64,000 nucleotides of DNA from Paenibacillus pinisoli (GTDB taxonomy: Bacteria > Bacillota > Bacilli > Paenibacillales > Paenibacillaceae). The notes under the pieces were generated by a model that saw only the letters and a list, made by a program, of their open reading frames with translations, made no database searches and was not told the origin of the DNA. The position numbers and the translations under genes are program-made. Position 1 is the first letter of the stretch, and each line of letters starts with the position of its first letter. The stretch spans positions 1,426,001 through 1,490,000 of the forward strand of contig NZ_QXQB01000001.1 in NCBI RefSeq assembly GCF_003605435.1, written 5' to 3'. Shown piece by piece: positions 16,898-26,069 of this stretch.

Positions 16898-17335
16898 ATG
16901 GGCGCAGCGCCGAATTGGTTCATGTATTTCATCATTTTCTGGGCCGTTGTCATGGTTCTTGCCATGTCGGTAGGCGGCTTCTTCATGTTCCGCAAGTTTC
17001 TGAAGGTTCTCCCGATGAGGGACGGCAAGTCCAAGCTGGATTGGCAAAACTACTGGGTCGAACGCAGCCGCAGCATGTGGGGCGATGAATCCAAGCAGTT
17101 TCTTGATGAACTCGTTTCCCCGGTGCCTCAGGCATTCCGCGATATCGCCAAACATTCGATCGCCGCGAAGATCGGCCAAGTCGCTATCGAGAAGGGCGCA
17201 AGCACAGTGACGAGAGAGCACTGCATCGAAGGCTACATAAGGGCTACGCCAAAGCGGGATTACCGCAGCCTCATCCACTTTTTGGACAAAAAAGGGATCG
17301 ATTACGCGCCATATCAGCATTTGCTGAACAAGTAG
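16898..17335 (+). CDS. DUF2621 membrane protein
   Basis: This 145-residue protein has one transmembrane helix near residues 5-28 (FMYFIIFWAVVMVLAMSVGG). A cytoplasmic part follows with LDWQNYWVERSRSMWGDESK, VPQAFRDIAKHSIAAKIGQV and HCIEGYIRATPKRDYRSLIH, which matches DUF2621 (B. subtilis YneK type). The function is unknown. The frame allows a GTG at 16886, but AGAGGTGA is itself the ribosome site, so I use the ATG at 16898. A strong terminator follows at once, so this is a single-gene unit. Confidence 0.85.
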   Translation: MGAAPNWFMYFIIFWAVVMVLAMSVGGFFMFRKFLKVLPMRDGKSKLDWQNYWVERSRSMWGDESKQFLDELVSPVPQAFRDIAKHSIAAKIGQVAIEKGASTVTREHCIEGYIRATPKRDYRSLIHFLDKKGIDYAPYQHLLNK

Positions 17336-17372
17336 ACAGAGCTGCCGTGTGGCAGCTCTGTCTGATATTTAT
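17335..17372 (+). terminator. Strong intrinsic terminator
   Basis: AGACAGAGCTGCC pairs perfectly with GGCAGCTCTGTCT around a GTGT loop, followed by a short T-rich stretch. It ends the DUF2621 gene. Confidence 0.75.
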
Positions 17373-17423
17373 GCAACCTCAGGCGTCTTTTTTTCGTTTT
17401 AGTATACAGGAGGTGCTTCAACT

Positions 17424-17906
17424 ATGAACTTATCAAACAAGAAACGCAAGAAAGCCGCAACTGCAGGAGCGCTGCTGCTCGCTGTCATGCTGACGATGTC
17501 CGCATGCGGCGCAAATGCCAATAATCCAAGCAGCAGCGGGAGCCCAAACAACAACGAAACAGGTTCCCCAGTCGACCAGCTCCCGGACAACAATGGCGTA
17601 CAGGAGCCAGGCGCTCCGTCCAATGACGACGACAACAATTCCTCAACCGACAATAACAATGGCAACCCTGCCGAGTCTGCGCCAATTAGCGCGGAAGGCA
17701 CATATACAGGCCTTATCGATTCCAACTCGCTGGAGATCACGACGGATAGCGGAGCAGGCGCTTACCGCATTCCAGAAGAGCTTCGCGATGCCGTTGACGA
17801 ATTGCCTGCAGATGCCAAGGTAAAATTCGAATATACCGAAAAAACAGTTGATGGCGACACGAGCGTCAAGCAGCTGTGGCTGACGAAGATCGAAGCAGTA
17901 CAATAA
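17424..17906 (+). CDS. Secreted lipoprotein with low-complexity linker
   Basis: This 160-residue lipoprotein has a basic start (NLSNKKRKKAAT), a hydrophobic core and a lipobox ending in MSAC near residue 26. A long Asn/Ser/Pro/Asp linker spans about 30-85. A small C-terminal domain follows, with GTYTGLIDSNSLEITTDSGA and YRIPEELRDAVDELPADAKV. It should be lipid-anchored on the outer face of the membrane. I recognise no catalytic family; such domains occur in small Paenibacillus lipoproteins. The start follows AGGAGGTGCTTCAACT. Confidence 0.8.
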   Translation: MNLSNKKRKKAATAGALLLAVMLTMSACGANANNPSSSGSPNNNETGSPVDQLPDNNGVQEPGAPSNDDDNNSSTDNNNGNPAESAPISAEGTYTGLIDSNSLEITTDSGAGAYRIPEELRDAVDELPADAKVKFEYTEKTVDGDTSVKQLWLTKIEAVQ

Positions 17907-17932
17907 CTTCTGATTGCTAAGGAGAGTGCGGA

Positions 17933-18835
17933 ATGCGGGTAGCCATTGCCGGAGGCAGCGGGTTTATCGGACAGGCGCTTACGAGCGCCCTGCTGATGCG
18001 GGGAGATGAGGTATTCATCATCACACGAGGCGGCGGGGCCAAGTCATCTGGCCTTCAGCCGCAGGCGGAATTCCTGACTTGGGATCAGCTTAAGCGGGAT
18101 CCCGGCAAGCTGGAAGGCATCGATGCCATCGTGAATTTGGCTGGCGAGAGCATCAATCAGAGATGGAACGCAGCAGCCAAGGATCGAATCCTTCGCTCCA
18201 GGCAACAGGCTGCTGCTCAGGTCGCTGAGCTCTTGAAAGCTCTGGAACGCAAGCCTGCCGTTGTCATCAATGCCTCCGGCATATCCGCATACGGCATCTC
18301 GGCAACAGAAGTCTTCGATGAAGACAGCCCGATGGCTGTCACAGACTTCCTGTCCGAGGTTGTCCGCGAGTGGGAGGCAGCGGCAGATGCCATTCCGGCA
18401 GAGCGGCTTGTGAAGCTTCGTATTGGCGTCGTCCTAGACCGCCAAGGAGGCGCGTTCCCGCTAATGCTCCTTCCCTACCGGCTATTCGCCGGCGGAAGGG
18501 TCGGCAGCGGCAAGCAAGGCTTGTCCTGGATACATATCGAAGATATGGTCGGCTTGATCTTGCATTGTCTGGATAACGATGAAATTCATGGCCCAGTGAA
18601 CGGTTCCGCTCCGGATCCCGTGACCAACGACGAGTTCGGCAGAGCCGTCGGCCGCGCATTTGGACGGCCTCATTGGTTTCCGGTGCCTGCGCCGATGATG
18701 AAGCTTATTTTTGGAGAAATGTCCACTCTGTTATTGGATGGCCAGCTCGCCAAGCCGAAGCGCGCGCTTCAAACCGGCTACTCCTTCCTCTATCCCACGG
18801 TCGACAGCGCCATGCGCCAGCTGGCGAACCGTTAA
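17933..18835 (+). CDS. TIGR01777 family NAD(P)-dependent epimerase-like protein
   Basis: This 300-residue Rossmann protein belongs to the extended short-chain dehydrogenase group. It shows VAIAGGSGFIGQALTSALL as nucleotide-binding glycine motif, VNLAGESINQRWNAAAKDRI, INASGISAYG, FLSEVVREWEAAAD, RIGVVLDRQGGAFPLML, and the C-terminal DUF1731 part with FPVPAPMMKLIFGEM. The substrate of the family is not established; the E. coli homologue is YfcH. The start follows AAGGAGAGTGCGGA. It is convergent with, and touches, the DUF6382-FHA gene. Confidence 0.92.
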   Translation: MRVAIAGGSGFIGQALTSALLMRGDEVFIITRGGGAKSSGLQPQAEFLTWDQLKRDPGKLEGIDAIVNLAGESINQRWNAAAKDRILRSRQQAAAQVAELLKALERKPAVVINASGISAYGISATEVFDEDSPMAVTDFLSEVVREWEAAADAIPAERLVKLRIGVVLDRQGGAFPLMLLPYRLFAGGRVGSGKQGLSWIHIEDMVGLILHCLDNDEIHGPVNGSAPDPVTNDEFGRAVGRAFGRPHWFPVPAPMMKLIFGEMSTLLLDGQLAKPKRALQTGYSFLYPTVDSAMRQLANR

Positions 18836-20476
18836 TTATCCCCTTTTCAATTCGTATATGGGTCCCTTATCGCCCGCAAGCTGTATCCGGTCTCCGAATT
18901 CCAGCTTGTAGGCTTTGTAAGGGACCATTAATTTGCCATTTAACAGGCTTCCGTTCCTGGATCCTAAATCCTTCGCATGATAGACCCCGTTGATGCGCTC
19001 GATCTCCAAGTGGAGGCGGGAGATGCCTTCAGTCTGCTCCTCATAGCCAGCCCCGTCGCCTGATCTTCCAATTCTAAAGCTATCCGATGCAAAGGCGATT
19101 TGATCTTCTTTGCCGTTCCATGTTCGCGAGAGACTTGCGCTTTGAGCCCCGGTTGCAGGCGTAACCGTCTTATGCGATGAAGAATCATCATTATTAGAGC
19201 TTATCAGTGTAGTCGCAGGGAGATTCGTCCTTGGCGCAGGATCGGCAGCCCGCTGGGGGGCCGGCACGGAGTAGCTTCCCATCGATTCCGTGGTTGCCGG
19301 CAATGGTTCCAGGGCTGCGGCAAGAGGCTGCTTGCTCCATGAAAAACGGGACGGAAACACGCTGGAATGCGGTTCGAAATCCTCTTCCGCATCGGAAGGC
19401 TCCTTTTTTGTCATTAGCAAGGAGCTTCCTCTTTTGCTAAACATGATAAATCCGGCTACAGCAAACAAGGTCAGTCCCGAGCTGATAAGCAGGTTTTGCC
19501 GGGTTGGGTGATCCATATAAAGAAATCGCCAAATACATGCGGTTACTAGCAAAAAAGCAGCCCCGGCAACCCACTTCGATCTCCCTTTCTCTTCATCGTG
19601 CCCATCATCCTCTTCCTCTTCATCAGACCAGGATATCTCTTCTTCCTGACTAATTCGGGAGGGGATAATCTCGTTCAATCCTCGTTTTTGATCGGAAAAA
19701 GATTCTTGCCCCTGCATGGAAGATGCTTGTGCAGCAAATAATGACAGAGTCGCTTGAGGCTCCGCTTCTGCTGCAAAATGCTGTTTCAGCTGCGCACTGG
19801 ATGATTGCGACACAGCGTGAGGCGCATACGGCGCTGAGCCCCTGCTCCGCTCTGCTCCTTGCAAGCGCGGCTGAACATATTCAGCCGTTCTATGAATGGC
19901 TGGAGATGCCTTGGCGATCAAATCCAGCAGCGTTTCCCTCAGCTCTGCCAGAGAAGCTCGGTTATGCTGAAGCAGCTGCAAAATTCTCTTTAATCCTGTT
20001 CCGTCTATATGTTCTACATAAGAGGTCCATCTAACGGCAAGCGACAACAATGCCTCCCCGCAATGCCGATCCTCTCCAATGTCCTTGAACGGGACGTATA
20101 CGAGCTTTAAATCTCCGAATCGCTCGCCCATAAACATATACTGCTCGTTCAGCAGACATCCTTCCGGCCTGAGCATATATTCCCTGCATTCAAGCAGAGC
20201 ATCCGTCAATGCAAGAATGAGCGAGTAGTACTGCTCCATCGTCAGCATCTCCTGTTGCAGACGATGAATCATCATTTTATGTCCTGTTAATGCATAGCGG
20301 AAAGTAATGCTTCCATCAAGCTCATACCAGTCCAGCGGGAGCAAGTACGGAATGCGCTGAGAGCGAAGCATCTGCAACTCCAATCCGTCCAGCTCGCTTC
20401 TGCTGATCCCTTCCTCTCGGTCAATCGTCATCTCATGTCCCCGGTTCATGGCAAAATCCATTCGCAGCCTTCGCAT
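18836..20476 (-). CDS. DUF6382-FHA membrane protein of the pilus locus
   Basis: This 546-residue protein has an N-terminal DUF6382 domain at about 1-185 (PYLLPLDWYELDGSITFRYA, YMLRPEGCLLNEQYMFMG). A disordered stretch with an acidic SDEEEEDDG patch follows. Two transmembrane helices lie near 302-345, then a Pro/Ser-rich linker, and finally an FHA domain at about 455-545, with FRIGRSG, GISRLHLEIERI and KDLGSRNGSLLNG. FHA domains bind phosphothreonine, so this may respond to a Ser/Thr kinase. It is the last gene of the pilus operon; a scaffold or regulatory role in assembly is inference. Confidence 0.85.
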   Translation of the reverse strand: MRRLRMDFAMNRGHEMTIDREEGISRSELDGLELQMLRSQRIPYLLPLDWYELDGSITFRYALTGHKMMIHRLQQEMLTMEQYYSLILALTDALLECREYMLRPEGCLLNEQYMFMGERFGDLKLVYVPFKDIGEDRHCGEALLSLAVRWTSYVEHIDGTGLKRILQLLQHNRASLAELRETLLDLIAKASPAIHRTAEYVQPRLQGAERSRGSAPYAPHAVSQSSSAQLKQHFAAEAEPQATLSLFAAQASSMQGQESFSDQKRGLNEIIPSRISQEEEISWSDEEEEDDGHDEEKGRSKWVAGAAFLLVTACIWRFLYMDHPTRQNLLISSGLTLFAVAGFIMFSKRGSSLLMTKKEPSDAEEDFEPHSSVFPSRFSWSKQPLAAALEPLPATTESMGSYSVPAPQRAADPAPRTNLPATTLISSNNDDSSSHKTVTPATGAQSASLSRTWNGKEDQIAFASDSFRIGRSGDGAGYEEQTEGISRLHLEIERINGVYHAKDLGSRNGSLLNGKLMVPYKAYKLEFGDRIQLAGDKGPIYELKRG

Positions 20477-20504
20477 CTTTATGTCCTCCTTTCTTGATCC
20501 AGAC

Positions 20505-21017
20505 CTATCCGATCATCCATACCGTAACCGCAGCCGGCAATACGGCCAGCATAAAGGGGAAGCTCTTGCCTGATTGAGCCCAATCGAACCAACTGAATGT
20601 TCGAACAGCGCCTGGATTCGCAATACTCAACAGAGCAGCCATCCGCTTGGCGAATGCCCGGTTAAATAAGAGCAGCAGCACACCAAATGCGCCTGCATAA
20701 AGAATCGCATACATCATGAGCTGCGCAATCATGACAGCGCCAATCCAAGCTCCTAATGCCCCAAACAGCTTCACGTCCCCGGCTCCAATTCCTCCGAAGG
20801 CATATAGAATCAGCAATGGTAGAAACCCGGCCGCAGCTCCTGCCGCTGAGTAGAGCCATCCCTGTGCACCCATCCCTCCAGCCAATCCATGGTAAAGCAA
20901 TCCGACTGCAAAGGATGTGCCGGTCAGCCAATTCGATATGGTCTGATGCCGAATATCTGTAATAAAGGCAATCATTAATTGTATGGCCACAGCCAATAGT
21001 ACAATCGTCGTATCCAT
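20505..21017 (-). CDS. Prepilin peptidase, A24 family (TadV/CpaA-like)
   Basis: This 170-residue membrane aspartyl protease should cleave the leader of the Flp pilin. The two catalytic aspartates are seen in TDIRHQTISNWLT near residue 24 and in FGGIGAGDVKLFGALG near 76, the GxGD motif. Several transmembrane helices surround them, and there is no N-terminal methylase domain, as in TadV/CpaA. The frame is open for 26 more codons, but AGGAAGGAG lies just before the ATG at 21017. It sits in the pilus operon between a TadE-like gene and the DUF6382-FHA gene. Confidence 0.9.
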   Translation of the reverse strand: MDTTIVLLAVAIQLMIAFITDIRHQTISNWLTGTSFAVGLLYHGLAGGMGAQGWLYSAAGAAAGFLPLLILYAFGGIGAGDVKLFGALGAWIGAVMIAQLMMYAILYAGAFGVLLLLFNRAFAKRMAALLSIANPGAVRTFSWFDWAQSGKSFPFMLAVLPAAVTVWMIG

Positions 21018-21054
21018 GCTTCTCCTTCCTCCGACCCAAGCAGGCAGCATCCGG

Positions 21055-22041
21055 TTATTGCGGTTTCTTTTCAACCGAAAAGTGTCTGGCTGCACTTCCT
21101 GGCTTGCTGACTCCTTCTACAGCCAGTTCCCAAATGCCGGGGGTCGTATTGCCCGAGACATGCCAAGTCCAAGTCACATATCCGTTTCCATCCGCAGTCG
21201 CCTCTCCCAGATGCTTGGCCTTGCTCGCACCGCTCTTGTAACGCACGCCCAGTGACACCACGGCCCCCGGTTCCGTCTTCACCATAACGGTCGCCTTGTG
21301 GCCAGGCCGAACCGGAATTGGCTCAATCGAGACAATATGCAGCGGAAGGGTATCTCCATCTTCACCCTCCATGCCGTATGTCGCTGCTGCCGCATCGCTG
21401 ATCCACACCCGTTCATACGCTTGCTCCTTCAAAATAATCGGCTTGCTGTAGAACGGCAGTCTGACGGGGTATTCGTACCGTAGCGCAATGGCGATATACG
21501 GCACTTCTTTTTCTTTCAAATCCGGCAGCGCCAGATAATCCAATGAAATCCTGTCCCCCCGCAGCAGATTGGGATGGGCATATTGCCTTACAAAGGGTTC
21601 AATTACCGCTCGTCCAAGCTCAGCAGCCGCTACATTCTGGAGCGGACGCCAATCGCCGCGCAATGCGGACGATACCAGCTTGCCAGCCGGATCAGGCAGC
21701 CATTCGGCTATTTCGGCTGCAGTCTCGTTCCACTCTGGCAATGGCCGCCGTTCTGTGGACTCCTCTGCAGCACCGCCCTTATCCAATTGCGCTCTTGCAA
21801 GCTCGATCGGATAAATATGAGCGGCGATTTGGCGTACGCTATGCGAAGCCGTCATATGAAGCGCCATCTGCGCAGCGCACATCGAAATAAAAAACGAAAG
21901 AATAACCAGCAAAAACAGGATAAACGGCATGACCAGCGCGGCTTCCAGCACGATTGAGCCGCGCTGTACGCGCAACCTGCGCATGAATAGCCCCATGACG
22001 CAGAAATTAATAGGACCAACCCACGGTATGCGTCGTTTCAT
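21055..22041 (-). CDS. TadE-like pilus assembly protein with C-terminal extension
   Basis: This 328-residue protein has a TadE-type N-terminus, RGSIVLEAALVMPFILFLLV near residue 25, with the hydrophobic helix and the glutamate five residues after the cleavage-like glycine. Like pseudopilins it is probably processed by the A24 peptidase next door. The long C-terminal part includes a Big-like strand-rich region near 235-315, with VRPGHKATVMVKTEPGAVVS and NTTPGIWELAVEGVSKPG. Start at 22041 is chosen because GTGGAGGGCCGCT precedes it; it overlaps the upstream gene by 35 bases, so translation is coupled. Confidence 0.85.
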   Translation of the reverse strand: MKRRIPWVGPINFCVMGLFMRRLRVQRGSIVLEAALVMPFILFLLVILSFFISMCAAQMALHMTASHSVRQIAAHIYPIELARAQLDKGGAAEESTERRPLPEWNETAAEIAEWLPDPAGKLVSSALRGDWRPLQNVAAAELGRAVIEPFVRQYAHPNLLRGDRISLDYLALPDLKEKEVPYIAIALRYEYPVRLPFYSKPIILKEQAYERVWISDAAAATYGMEGEDGDTLPLHIVSIEPIPVRPGHKATVMVKTEPGAVVSLGVRYKSGASKAKHLGEATADGNGYVTWTWHVSGNTTPGIWELAVEGVSKPGSAARHFSVEKKPQ

Positions 22042-24253
22042 AGCGGCCCTCCACAACCTTTCCCTGGAGCAAATCAAGCCGTCCCAGCATGCCCATCACA
22101 CCCGGGAGAAACCACAGCTTCATGGATACCTTGGCTTCCCCCGTCACGCCCGATGGAACCTTGGCGAGCGTCAGTCCGGTATTGTGCTCCACCACCGCTA
22201 TCATTCGGCCAAGCCGCTTCTCTTTGCCCGCGCCATGGAGCAGCATAAAGATTCTTAAATAATCCAGATAGGAGAGTTCAGCCTTAATGTACTTGGATAA
22301 AGGCGCGGCTCCTTTCGTTGCGAATGAAATCATATCCTCCATCGTCTTCTCCAGCCCGTATATAATAGCGGCGGACAGAATAAGCAGCGGATGGCCGAGC
22401 GAACGGCTGGCGACCAGCCCCTCCATCGTACGGATGGCAAGCCGCACAGAAAACAGCTCACCGTAAGCGGCAATCACGTTGCCCATAGGATTATGGAATC
22501 CATAGAGCACATACTCCATTTCTTGATTGCCAAATGAAGCCATCTGCGCAAGACCGTCCGTATCTCCGCTCTCCAGCAGCTTGCGCAGCTGCTGCGGCGG
22601 GAAATAAGAGAAGCGGCCCGCAGCATATTCCCCATAATAGAAGTAGTCGCGGCCTTTCAGCAGCATGTCCGACATGCCCGAGAAGAGACTGTCCATCAAG
22701 CCTGAAGAGTCCTTGGCTGCATATTCCGCTTCTGAAGCCAGCAGTACCGCTTTGGGAGAGCCTTCTGCCTCTCCCTCATGCCCATTAAAAAGCAAGTTTT
22801 GCCCGTAGCGGTCTTTCGCTTTAGCGAATTCTTCCTGGTGTTCAGGCAAGGCGGAAATGCCCGCCAATCCGCCCAACATTTTTTTGGCTTGCTGCCATAA
22901 TGTTTTTGTTTTCGCCTTTTGCTCGGCCAGCTTCTCCTTGACTGAACTGTCAAGCACACTGTCGCGCCGCTGCTTCATGATCGTTCCATGTGGTCCGTAA
23001 TGATTCTCATAGGCGGATACGACGGTGACCGCCTTGGATGATCCGATCTGCAAGGAGCTTTGACGCGAAGAAGAAAGCGGCCATGACATGGCTGTATTCC
23101 AAAGGCTGACCAGTTGATCGATCCCGCTTACAGCCGTATAGCCGCGTGAGCTTTGCGTCTGCAATTCCTCGATATAACCGGCAAACCATTCAGGCGAGCG
23201 AAGCAGCTTCCCGCCGCTTCTCCTCATCTCCTCCAGGTCCCGGACCGTATCATTCGGGAGCGAATAGTCGGCTGCGCCGGCTACATCCGCGCCTGCAACC
23301 TCATCATAGGCGCCAACCGCCGATTTTTGAGACTCTTCGACAATGCGCTCCATCTGGGCATTCACAGCAATGGCTTGCTCGATCTTGTGCCTCGCATCTG
23401 ACAGCAGGCTGTCATGCTTCACTCTCTTGCCGCCGCCCGTACGCAGCTTGCCCTGCATCCCGGATACGCTTTGCCGATAGGACGCAATGGAAGAGGAATA
23501 TAACGCTTCCTCATCCTCGGGCAGCGATGCGTCATGCTCAACTTGCTCGACGAAACTGGCATATCGGTCCGCCAAGCTAATAGAGGTTGCCGCGGAATTG
23601 CCCGAGGCTCCGCTACCAGCCGGAATTGCCTCTACAGCCTCACTGTCCAATAAAGTCGACACTGCCTTCTCCTGCAAACTTAATGCCTCCTCCAGCAGCG
23701 CTTCCCGCTTCTCATACAGCTTTCGGAGATCCTCCAGCGTCTGAACGGCTCCCGAGCTTTCCTTCAGCGCCATCGACAACGATGTAAATTTCGATAAAAC
23801 CTCAAGCGTAAAATCTACCGGGGCTTTATACTTCATCTCCTCAAGCACCTGTCTGGCGAATACGTCATGCTGCCCTAGCGTAAAGGATGTATGTACCTGG
23901 GTCTCCTCTAGCTGGCTGGCAATAAAATCGAAATGCGGTCCGGCATCAAGCCCTGTATATTTCTCCCCGCTTCCTCCGAGCACTTCGGCAAAGATCACGT
24001 TGCCATCTGTTCCTCCGCGTCCAAACAATCCATACCTCTTATAAAGCGAATGGTCATAGGCCGACAAGACGGAGCGGATGCCCGTGCGAGCCTCGTCTTC
24101 TGTCTTCAACTGAAAGGCCGCTATACGGGCGTAGTCGATCAGCACAGAGAAAAAGAGCAGCAGCGAAGCCAAAATAATAACGGATAGAACGGTTACGACG
24201 CCGTTATCCTTAATCAGCAACTTTTTCATTGGACTTAAATCAAGCCTCCTCAT
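22007..24253 (-). CDS. DUF5702-type pilus-locus membrane protein (TadG-like)
   Basis: This 748-residue protein begins with a short basic end and a strong helix, NGVVTVLSVIILASLLLFFS. An extracytoplasmic region rich in coiled-coil segments (KLYEKREALLEEALSLQEKA and similar) follows. The C-terminal part has GRDYFYYGEYAAGRFSYFPP and LSYLDYLRIFMLL, which match the DUF5702 proteins of Firmicute Tad loci. It is the functional counterpart of TadG, a minor component of the pilus machine. Its start codon overlaps the stop of the upstream TadE-like gene (ATGA); an alternative start lies 24 bases downstream. The role is inferred from the locus. Confidence 0.82.
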   Translation of the reverse strand: MRRLDLSPMKKLLIKDNGVVTVLSVIILASLLLFFSVLIDYARIAAFQLKTEDEARTGIRSVLSAYDHSLYKRYGLFGRGGTDGNVIFAEVLGGSGEKYTGLDAGPHFDFIASQLEETQVHTSFTLGQHDVFARQVLEEMKYKAPVDFTLEVLSKFTSLSMALKESSGAVQTLEDLRKLYEKREALLEEALSLQEKAVSTLLDSEAVEAIPAGSGASGNSAATSISLADRYASFVEQVEHDASLPEDEEALYSSSIASYRQSVSGMQGKLRTGGGKRVKHDSLLSDARHKIEQAIAVNAQMERIVEESQKSAVGAYDEVAGADVAGAADYSLPNDTVRDLEEMRRSGGKLLRSPEWFAGYIEELQTQSSRGYTAVSGIDQLVSLWNTAMSWPLSSSRQSSLQIGSSKAVTVVSAYENHYGPHGTIMKQRRDSVLDSSVKEKLAEQKAKTKTLWQQAKKMLGGLAGISALPEHQEEFAKAKDRYGQNLLFNGHEGEAEGSPKAVLLASEAEYAAKDSSGLMDSLFSGMSDMLLKGRDYFYYGEYAAGRFSYFPPQQLRKLLESGDTDGLAQMASFGNQEMEYVLYGFHNPMGNVIAAYGELFSVRLAIRTMEGLVASRSLGHPLLILSAAIIYGLEKTMEDMISFATKGAAPLSKYIKAELSYLDYLRIFMLLHGAGKEKRLGRMIAVVEHNTGLTLAKVPSGVTGEAKVSMKLWFLPGVMGMLGRLDLLQGKVVEGRYETTHTVGWSY

Positions 24254-24966
24254 CCCCCGCCTTTGCCTTTGCTGCCATATGATTTCAAGATATTCCCGGC
24301 TCTGCTCTCTGCGGCTGACTTGCCCATAAAATGCGTCTTCAGCTTGGCGCTGTAGTATCGTGCCAGATCGACGCTCCGAATGAACTCTGCCGGGTCCACG
24401 ATTCCGCTCTTGGCCGACGCGTCAGGCTCTCCCCTAATCCAGCTGCTTTCAAAAGGCAACAGCCGGATCGGCTTGCGGAGACTGGCTTCCACATGCCGGC
24501 TCAGCCCTTCTCCGTTATATTGAACGGTGCCGTTATAGCCTAAGCCTGCCGCCTCCAGCCAGGCAGCCGAATTCGCCAGCTTGAGTCTGGCTAAGTCGTC
24601 ATTCTCAGCTCTGCCGGGCTGAAATTCCTCAGGGATAGAGATGCTTCTGCGGCTTTCGTCACCTGCAAGACCGAACAGGCTGGCCAAAGCGCCGTCAGAG
24701 CCTAAGCGGCGGTATAAGCCGTCATACAGAGGCTCCGTCAAAATGCCAGTTCCGGCATCCCGGTGGCTGTTGTCCCAACTAAAGGCTGCCCGCTCCGATA
24801 TCGCAGAGACCGAATAGAAAATAATGACTTTCTGGTAGAGATATATGCCGAGCAACAGATAGGCAAGCACCATAGCAAACAGAACCGGAAGAACAACCGA
24901 AGCCTCAAGCGTAAAGCTGCCCTTCTCATCCTTGTGCCACTGGCGGAAGCGGGATTTAGCGTTCAA
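24250..24966 (-). CDS. TadE-like pilus assembly protein
   Basis: This 238-residue protein carries the TadE signature KGSFTLEASVVLPVLFAMVL near residue 15, followed by a hydrophobic helix with YLLLGIYLYQ. The extracytoplasmic rest has no named domain. The motif G-S-F-T-L-E resembles a class III prepilin signal, so the A24 peptidase may process it. It overlaps the Flp pilin gene by 11 bases at its start and the DUF5702 gene by 4 bases at its end, so all three are translated as a chain. Confidence 0.85.
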   Translation of the reverse strand: MNAKSRFRQWHKDEKGSFTLEASVVLPVLFAMVLAYLLLGIYLYQKVIIFYSVSAISERAAFSWDNSHRDAGTGILTEPLYDGLYRRLGSDGALASLFGLAGDESRRSISIPEEFQPGRAENDDLARLKLANSAAWLEAAGLGYNGTVQYNGEGLSRHVEASLRKPIRLLPFESSWIRGEPDASAKSGIVDPAEFIRSVDLARYYSAKLKTHFMGKSAAESRAGNILKSYGSKGKGGG

Positions 24967-25144
24967 AGATTTGATGGGCTTCCTTGTCAGCCTTCCCCAG
25001 TAAGGAATCTATCAGTTCAATGATCCAATCCTTGAAAATAATTGCGATAACAATGATAACTGCGATAATCAAAATAATTTCCAGCGTGCCAATCCCGTCT
25101 TCCTTGCGCCAAAAGCCCTTCATGCGCACTGCTATTGCTCTCAT
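24956..25144 (-). CDS. Flp-type major pilin
   Basis: This 62-residue protein has a basic leader ending KEDGIG and then TLEIILIIAVIIVIAIIFKD, the Flp/class IVb pilin core with the glutamate at mature position about three. A short hydrophilic tail follows. The size and pattern fit a Firmicute Flp1-like pilin, which polymerises into the thin pilus. I use the ATG at 25144 after GGGAGAGG; a TTG six bases upstream is less likely. The pilin lies inside the operon between tadC and the first TadE-like gene, and not as a separate promoter-proximal gene. Confidence 0.9.
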   Translation of the reverse strand: MRAIAVRMKGFWRKEDGIGTLEIILIIAVIIVIAIIFKDWIIELIDSLLGKADKEAHQIFER

Positions 25145-25171
25145 ATTCAACCTCTCCCGTAATCAATATAG

Positions 25172-26047
25172 TTAAGACATCAACAGCACTGCTGGCGCGG
25201 CTACAATGACCATCATAATAAACATCACGCCAACCAGCGGAAAAACAAGCTTGGACGAAGCTTCCTCCCCGCTTATGCGGGCCAATCCCTTTCTCTTCTC
25301 CCACAGAGAATAAGACAGCTCTCTTACAGCAAGCACAAAATGCTCGCCGCCTTTCCGATAATTCAGCAGCATAACCGTCGTAAATAACGAGGCTTCCTGT
25401 ACTGCGCAGTTGCGATTGAATCTCTCCAGCACTACACTGAAGGATTGGCCGTTGTTCAACGCCGCTACTGCAGCAGCCCATTCCTTATCCAGAGGATGAT
25501 TGGGGCTCTCTATCTCTTCCTGACAACGTACGAACGCCCGCTGTACCGTCTCTCCTGCGCTTACCAGCAGCATCAGCTTGCTCATGCGGTCCGGCAAGCC
25601 TGCAATAATCGCTTTTTTTCGGCGTTCCAGCTTCTTCCCGGCTTCGGCAAAGTTACGAAAAGCCAGCGCGGCAAAGGCTAGTACTCCCGCAAACAAGACA
25701 AAGCGTTCACCCATCATCCAGGAAAGCCAGCAGCTTCCTGCAAGCGCCCCGTATCCAGCTCCGAGCGACCCAGCAGCGGCAGCTTTTGTTCGCTCAATCG
25801 TCCAGGTCCGGCCATGCAAAATCAACAGCTTGGCATGATAACTGTTCAACATATGTTGAAAGGCATCCCACTGGCAGGCTTTCTCCCATATGCGCAAAAA
25901 CGGCTCCTCAATCAATAGAACGCTTAACGCGGCATTCCCTCTCTTGCCTTGATTCTGCCTGAGCAATCGCAAGATGCGGCCAAGCGCAGACCTGCCGATA
26001 AGGAAAACCCAGCCCAATGTGAGCAACACAGCCCCAATAAGCTCCAT
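25172..26047 (-). CDS. tadC: TadC-like type II secretion F-family membrane protein
   Basis: This 291-residue inner-membrane platform protein has an N-terminal helix, a cytoplasmic GspF-type helical domain (GLPDRMSKLMLLVSAGETVQ, then AFVRCQEEIE, LNYRKGGEHFVLAVRELSYS) and two C-terminal helices ending AAPAVLLMS. The motif LPDxxxxLxxxVxAGxxxxxAF is typical of the TadB/TadC family. The start follows AGGAGGTGCCTGC; an upstream TTG in frame lies ahead of that site. It pairs with TadB to form the pilus assembly platform. Confidence 0.9.
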   Translation of the reverse strand: MELIGAVLLTLGWVFLIGRSALGRILRLLRQNQGKRGNAALSVLLIEEPFLRIWEKACQWDAFQHMLNSYHAKLLILHGRTWTIERTKAAAAGSLGAGYGALAGSCWLSWMMGERFVLFAGVLAFAALAFRNFAEAGKKLERRKKAIIAGLPDRMSKLMLLVSAGETVQRAFVRCQEEIESPNHPLDKEWAAAVAALNNGQSFSVVLERFNRNCAVQEASLFTTVMLLNYRKGGEHFVLAVRELSYSLWEKRKGLARISGEEASSKLVFPLVGVMFIMMVIVAAPAVLLMS

Positions 26048-26069
26048 GCAGGCACCTCCTGACAAACCC